DNA from: an uncultured Actinomycetes bacterium
Lineage (GTDB): Bacteria; Actinomycetota; Actinomycetes; Nanopelagicales; Nanopelagicaceae
Assembly (NCBI GenBank): GCA_903898855.1
Contig: CAIUHB010000200.1
Coordinates: forward strand, 1 to 10,115
Direction of reading: 5' to 3'
DNA: 10,115 bases
In this document: one piece after another, positions 6,795 through 10,115 of the stretch
Numbering within the stretch: the first letter of the stretch is position 1
Layout: each line of letters opens with the position of its first letter
The notes under the pieces: generated by a model
Seen by the model: only the letters and a program-made list of their open reading frames with translations
What the model was told of the DNA's origin: nothing
Databases searched by the model: none
Position numbers and translations under genes: made by a program

Positions 6795-6807
6795 TAGAAT
6801 CTGGGTG
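6795..6807 (+). promoter_or_regulatory. Probable -10 box and start site of the riboflavin operon
   Basis: TAGAAT (6795-6800) is a good -10 hexamer. Transcription would start near 6806-6808, immediately before the first base of the riboswitch P1 stem (6809), which is where a riboswitch transcript would be expected to begin. The -35 region (about 6772-6777, TTTTAG) is poor. Confidence 0.45.
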
Positions 6808-6808
6808 T

Positions 6809-6930
6809 TGTTATCGGGGTCGATGTAATTTCGAACCGGCGGTTATAGTCCGCGACCCGCACATACCCAATGGGCGGTTGACTCAGTGAAATTCTGAGAC
6901 CGACGGTCAAAGTCCGGATGAGAGATAACA
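6809..6930 (+). promoter_or_regulatory. FMN riboswitch (RFN element)
   Basis: The conserved RFN blocks are all present in order: GGTCGATGTAATTTCGAACC (P2 hairpin), CCGGCGGTTATAGTCCGCGA, the GACTCAGTGAAATTCTGAG hairpin, CCGACGGTCAAAGTCC and GGATGAGAGAT. The closing P1 stem is perfect over 7 bp (TGTTATC 6809-6815 with GATAACA 6924-6930). Binding of FMN lowers expression of riboflavin genes. ribD starts 16 nt after P1, and no terminator hairpin with a T-run lies between, so control is more likely at translation than by attenuation. P1 can be lengthened by G-U and G-C pairs to 6806/6933, which reaches the first base of the GGAA Shine-Dalgarno candidate (6933-6936). Confidence 0.96.
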
Positions 6931-6946
6931 GCGGAATCGGTGCACC

Positions 6947-7942
6947 ATGTTTATCGATGACGCCTACGCGCATCTCTATGCTCTCTGCCAATCTGGCTTG
7001 GGCAAAACTTCGCCAAACCCAAATGTCGCCGCCGCAATTTACGCGGCCGATGGCAAGCTCATTTCTCACGGCATTCATGACCGAACTTCTTCGTTAGACC
7101 ACGCTGAAGTTCTCGCCATTAAGGCCGCCCGAGAGTTGGCATGTGGCGCAACCATTGTTATTTCCCTGGAGCCTTGTTCGCATACAGGAACAACTCCACC
7201 CTGCACAGAGGCAATCATCACTGCTGGCATAGCCAAGGTGATTTATGCAGTCAAAGATCCAAATCCCATTGCGGCAGGCGGCGGCGAGATATTAAAGAGT
7301 GCCGGCATCGATGTTGAATTCGTTCTATCTAACAACCTTGAATTTATCCAGCGAGCATGGCTGCACAAAGTGCGTATGAATCGTCCTCGGTTCATTTGGA
7401 AAGTTGCAACCACTCTCGACGGCAAAGTTGCGGCTAGCGATGGCACTTCGCAATGGATTACCAGCGAAGAATCGCGCAGTGATGTACAACTACTTCGTTC
7501 ACAATCAGATGCAATTTTGGTTGGGACTAGTACTGCGCTAATTGATAATCCTCATTTAATTCCGCGTGGATATGACCAGCGGCCAGTGCGAGTAATTTTC
7601 GGAGAGCGAGAAATCCCTTCCACCAATAAAGTATTTGATAATCAAGCGCCTACCTTGGTAGTGAAGTCTCGCTCTATTCCCGAGCTGGTAAAGACCTTAA
7701 GCGATGAAGGGCTCAATCAAGTACTTGTTGAAGCCGGCCCCACGCTTGGCTCAGAGCTTTTCCGGGAAGGAATTATTGATGAACTCATTACCTATCAAGC
7801 TCCAAAGCTTCTAGGCAGCGGCACTAGTTTCCTTAGCGATCTAGGAGTAAAGACTCTTGCAGATGCCTGGAATTTAGAACTCATTTCCTCAGAACAAATT
7901 AAGCAAGATATCAAAAGCCATTACCTAGTGAAGGGTAAATAA
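6947..7942 (+). CDS. ribD: Bifunctional pyrimidine deaminase/reductase RibD
   Basis: Encodes 331 residues catalysing two steps of riboflavin synthesis: deamination of diaminohydroxyphosphoribosylamino-pyrimidine, then NADPH-dependent reduction of the ribosyl side chain. The N-terminal deaminase domain (about 1-145) shows the zinc site His52-Ala-Glu54, Cys77 ([14 protein letters not shown]) and Cys86, with Glu54 as the proton shuttle. The reductase domain (about 147-331) shows [20 protein letters not shown], a substrate and cofactor region, and [19 protein letters not shown]. The length is slightly short for the family, with the trimming in the reductase half. Possible Shine-Dalgarno elements are GGAA (6933-6936) or GGTG (6939-6942); neither has ideal spacing. 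It is the first gene after the FMN riboswitch, and its stop overlaps the ribE start by 1 nt (TAATG). Confidence 0.97.
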   Translation: MFIDDAYAHLYALCQSGLGKTSPNPNVAAAIYAADGKLISHGIHDRTSSLDHAEVLAIKAARELACGATIVISLEPCSHTGTTPPCTEAIITAGIAKVIYAVKDPNPIAAGGGEILKSAGIDVEFVLSNNLEFIQRAWLHKVRMNRPRFIWKVATTLDGKVAASDGTSQWITSEESRSDVQLLRSQSDAILVGTSTALIDNPHLIPRGYDQRPVRVIFGEREIPSTNKVFDNQAPTLVVKSRSIPELVKTLSDEGLNQVLVEAGPTLGSELFREGIIDELITYQAPKLLGSGTSFLSDLGVKTLADAWNLELISSEQIKQDIKSHYLVKGK

Positions 7943-8553
7943 TGTTTACTGGACTTGTTTCTGAATTAGGTACTGTGCAAGCGATAGAACGTGGTGAAAG
8001 CTCCGCGATATTTACCATCGGCGCACCAAACTCTGTCACTGGATTAGGAATTGGCGATTCCATTTCGGTCAATGGAACCTGTTTAACTGCTACCTCGATT
8101 AGCGGTCAAAGTTTTACCGCCGATGTGATGGTCCAAACTTTATCGCTCACTTCACTTGGCCAACTCGAAGTCGGATCACGGGTGAATCTAGAACTAGCCG
8201 CTCAGCTCGATATGCGAATGGGCGGTCATATCGTCCAGGGGCACGTCGATGGAACCGCTCAAGTTGTTCAACTACTTCCTGGCGAAAAATGGGCGCAGTT
8301 TGATATCAAGCTCCCAGACCGCCTAATGAAATACATCGTCGCCCAAGGATCTATCGCGCTTGATGGCGTCTCGCTCACCGTTGGATCACTAGATGACTCC
8401 ACAAATACCGTCACTGTCTGGTTGATTCCAGAGACGCTGGAGAAGACCAATTTGTCGAGGAAAAAGCCAGGTGAGTTAATAAATGTAGAGGTCGATATCT
8501 TGGCTAAATATGTCGAGCGCTTAGTAAGTAGAGGGAGCAAAGATGTCGAATAA
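7942..8553 (+). CDS. ribE: Riboflavin synthase alpha chain
   Basis: Encodes 203 residues. The enzyme converts two 6,7-dimethyl-8-ribityllumazine molecules into riboflavin and the pyrimidine that is recycled by lumazine synthase. It opens with the diagnostic [12 protein letters not shown]. Two lumazine-binding half-domains are visible: about 1-88 (GDSISVNGTCLTA, VGSRVNLE) and about 95-190 (GGHIVQGHVDG, IALDGVSLTV, PETLEKTNLS). The first half has a slightly altered QTLSLTSL where ETL..TNL is usual; the second half is canonical. Shine-Dalgarno AAGGG (7931-7935) lies inside the end of ribD. The last 11 nt overlap ribBA. The symbol ribE follows the B. subtilis operon usage; E. coli calls this enzyme ribC. 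Confidence 0.97.
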   Translation: MFTGLVSELGTVQAIERGESSAIFTIGAPNSVTGLGIGDSISVNGTCLTATSISGQSFTADVMVQTLSLTSLGQLEVGSRVNLELAAQLDMRMGGHIVQGHVDGTAQVVQLLPGEKWAQFDIKLPDRLMKYIVAQGSIALDGVSLTVGSLDDSTNTVTVWLIPETLEKTNLSRKKPGELINVEVDILAKYVERLVSRGSKDVE

Positions 8554-9778
8554 TTTCCAAGCAGCGCTCGAGCGTTATCGGGCCGGTGAATTAATCATCG
8601 TGGTCGATGATCTTGATCGCGAAAACGAGGGCGACCTCATGATGCTGGCCGAACACGCGACACCTGAGAAAACTGCATTTATGGTTCGCCACACAACGGG
8701 AATTTTATGCGTTGCCATCACAGCAGATCGCGCACACAAACTTCGCCTTCCTTACATGGTGGAGCAGAATCAAGATGTCAGAAAGACCGCATTTACCGTC
8801 TCCGTAGATTTGGCAACTGGCATCACAACTGGCGTGAGTGCTGTTGAACGAACTAAGACAATTCGCGCTTTAGGAAGTGGCGATACCAAAGCTGCCGACT
8901 TCACGCGCCCCGGACATATCTATCCACTGATTGCCCATAAAGATGGACTCGCAGCTCGCCAGGGACATACCGAAGCAGGAATAGCGCTAGCCGAACTCGT
9001 TGGCGGATTCCCCGCATCACTCTTATCCGAGATTGTTGCCGAGGATGGATCGATGGCCCGTGGTGAATCGCTTAAGCAATTTGCCGCTGAACATCAGTTA
9101 CCGATTATTTCTATCGCTGAGCTCAACGACTACCAGAAGTCGCTACCTGTGCAAGTCAAAAAGCAGAGTTATCCAGAACATGAATTTGAATGGGTTGATA
9201 TCCAACTTAAAGGCGGAAACTGGAATTTCGCTACCTATCCCTCGCTCAAACATCGTGAGCACGTGGTGATGAAATTCGGAAGTGGCAGCAATACACCGTT
9301 AGTTCGCATTCATTCAGAATGCTTCACTGGAGATGTCATGCACTCCCAACGCTGTGATTGCGGCGAACAACTATCCCAATCAATTGCGGCCATAGAGAAT
9401 TCAGGATATGGCTATCTCATATATATCCGTGATCATGAAGGTCGTGGCATTGGCTTGACCGAAAAGTTGAAGTCATACCTGCTTCAAGATTCTGGAGTAG
9501 ATACCGTAGATGCAAATATCCAATTGGGTCACGCCGTAGATGCTCGTGATTGGTATGAGGCAATTTCGATTCTTAAAAATCTCAAGCTCACTTCCATCAA
9601 CTTGCTCACGAATAACCCAGAGAAGGTGGCGATGGTCGCAGGTAGCGGGATAGCCTGCCATCAGATTCCACTTGTGATTCAACCTAATTCATTTAATAAG
9701 AAGTATTTAATGACTAAAGCTGATCGCCTAGGACATACATTGCAAGCAGTATCAACTAGTACAGGAGAAGAACTATGA
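8543..9778 (+). CDS. ribBA: Bifunctional DHBP synthase/GTP cyclohydrolase II RibBA
   Basis: Encodes 411 residues with two enzymes that start both branches of the pathway. The N-terminal domain (about 1-200) makes 3,4-dihydroxy-2-butanone 4-phosphate from ribulose 5-phosphate: DDLDRENEGDLMM with acidic residues Glu27 and Glu29, TGVSAVERTKTIRAL, RPGHIYPL (His125) and GHTEA (His142). The C-terminal domain (about 205-400) is GTP cyclohydrolase II: zinc ligands Cys260, Cys271 and Cys273 in HSECFTGDVMHSQRCDCG, DHEGRGIGL with Arg301, SYLLQDSG, TNNPEK and the closing TKADRLGH. All the key residues I know are kept, so both activities should be present. HEGRGIGL in place of the common QEGRGIGL is usual in actinobacteria. 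A strong Shine-Dalgarno (GAGGGAG, 8531-8537) sits within ribE, and the start overlaps ribE by 11 nt. Confidence 0.97.
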   Translation: MSNNFQAALERYRAGELIIVVDDLDRENEGDLMMLAEHATPEKTAFMVRHTTGILCVAITADRAHKLRLPYMVEQNQDVRKTAFTVSVDLATGITTGVSAVERTKTIRALGSGDTKAADFTRPGHIYPLIAHKDGLAARQGHTEAGIALAELVGGFPASLLSEIVAEDGSMARGESLKQFAAEHQLPIISIAELNDYQKSLPVQVKKQSYPEHEFEWVDIQLKGGNWNFATYPSLKHREHVVMKFGSGSNTPLVRIHSECFTGDVMHSQRCDCGEQLSQSIAAIENSGYGYLIYIRDHEGRGIGLTEKLKSYLLQDSGVDTVDANIQLGHAVDARDWYEAISILKNLKLTSINLLTNNPEKVAMVAGSGIACHQIPLVIQPNSFNKKYLMTKADRLGHTLQAVSTSTGEEL

Positions 9779-10115
9779 GTGGAAGCGCCCCGGAATTAAC
9801 TCTGCCAAAATTGCCAAAGGCCAAAGTTGCCATCATCTCTTCATCTTGGCATTTAGATATCTGCAATGACCTAATTGCTGGAGCCAAACGTGCCCTCAAG
9901 CTGGCAGAGGTTACAGATATCGAGACTCTTTATGTTCCTGGTTCCTTTGAAATACCACTCGCCGCGCAGAAGGCCTTTGAAAAGGGCTTCGATGCCGTTG
10001 TTGCGGTGGGCTTGGTTCTGAAAGGTGAAACTCCACATTTTGATTACGTCTGCCAAGGTGTGACTCAGGGCGCGATAGATGTACAACTTAAATTCTCTAA
10101 GCCAATCGGTTTTGG
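9775..10115 (+). CDS. ribH: 6,7-dimethyl-8-ribityllumazine synthase (3' end outside window)
   Basis: The first 113 residues are present; the gene runs off the window end. Lumazine synthase joins the pyrimidine from the RibD branch with dihydroxybutanone phosphate from RibBA. The product feeds RibE, and members of this family form 60-subunit or pentameric assemblies. Seen here are SSSWHLDIC (Trp25 stacks on the substrate in this type), PGSFEIPLAAQ, and VLKGETPHFDYV with the catalytic His88. The usual VIRGET is VLKGET here, a conservative Arg-to-Lys change. The start overlaps the ribBA stop by 4 nt (ATGA) and has a strong Shine-Dalgarno (AGGAG, 9763-9767) with 7-nt spacing, consistent with high expression of this structural subunit. 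Confidence 0.96.
   Translation, partial: MSGSAPELTLPKLPKAKVAIISSSWHLDICNDLIAGAKRALKLAEVTDIETLYVPGSFEIPLAAQKAFEKGFDAVVAVGLVLKGETPHFDYVCQGVTQGAIDVQLKFSKPIGF

Noticed and set aside
6767..7078. Antisense open frame across the FMN riboswitch and ribD start
   Set aside because: It overlaps a highly conserved RNA element and a well-supported gene, so the frame is incidental.

Overview
The window looks like chromosomal DNA of a low-to-moderate-GC actinobacterium. The riboflavin operon has the order ribD-ribE-ribBA-ribH behind an FMN riboswitch, and its proteins carry actinobacterial signatures (HEGRGIGL in RibBA, SSSWH..IC in lumazine synthase), yet many third codon positions are A or T. With two ice-binding-like (DUF3494) surface proteins, this fits small-genome freshwater Actinobacteria such as the Nanopelagicales (acI) group. 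That placement is an inference; no marker gene is present.

Layout, all on the + strand. (1) 1-1245: the C-terminal part of an MMPL/RND-type transporter that begins upstream of the window. (2) 1246-1475: an intergenic stretch with a hairpin, a likely -10 box overlapping an inverted repeat, and a long leader. (3) 1476-6699: a five-gene cell-surface cluster. It holds a DUF3494 protein with a SpaA-like domain and an LPNTG sortase signal; a class D-like sortase 7 bp downstream; a 63-residue Ala/Lys/Glu-rich helical protein; a second DUF3494 protein whose Pro/Thr/Ser-rich stalk is encoded by tandem repeats; and an unrecognised polytopic membrane protein whose start overlaps the previous stop (ATGA). 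(4) 6700-6946: an unexplained structured stretch, a probable promoter and a well-conserved FMN riboswitch. (5) 6947-10115: ribD, ribE, ribBA and ribH (cut off by the window end), all overlapping by 1-11 nt.

The rib genes encode the enzymes from GTP and ribulose 5-phosphate to riboflavin, apart from the dephosphorylation step, and are under FMN feedback. The surface cluster reads as a self-contained display module. The sortase most likely anchors its neighbour, the LPNTG protein, to the cell wall. The second DUF3494 protein lacks any visible anchor and may depend on the translationally coupled membrane protein. This surface cluster is the least understood part of the window.
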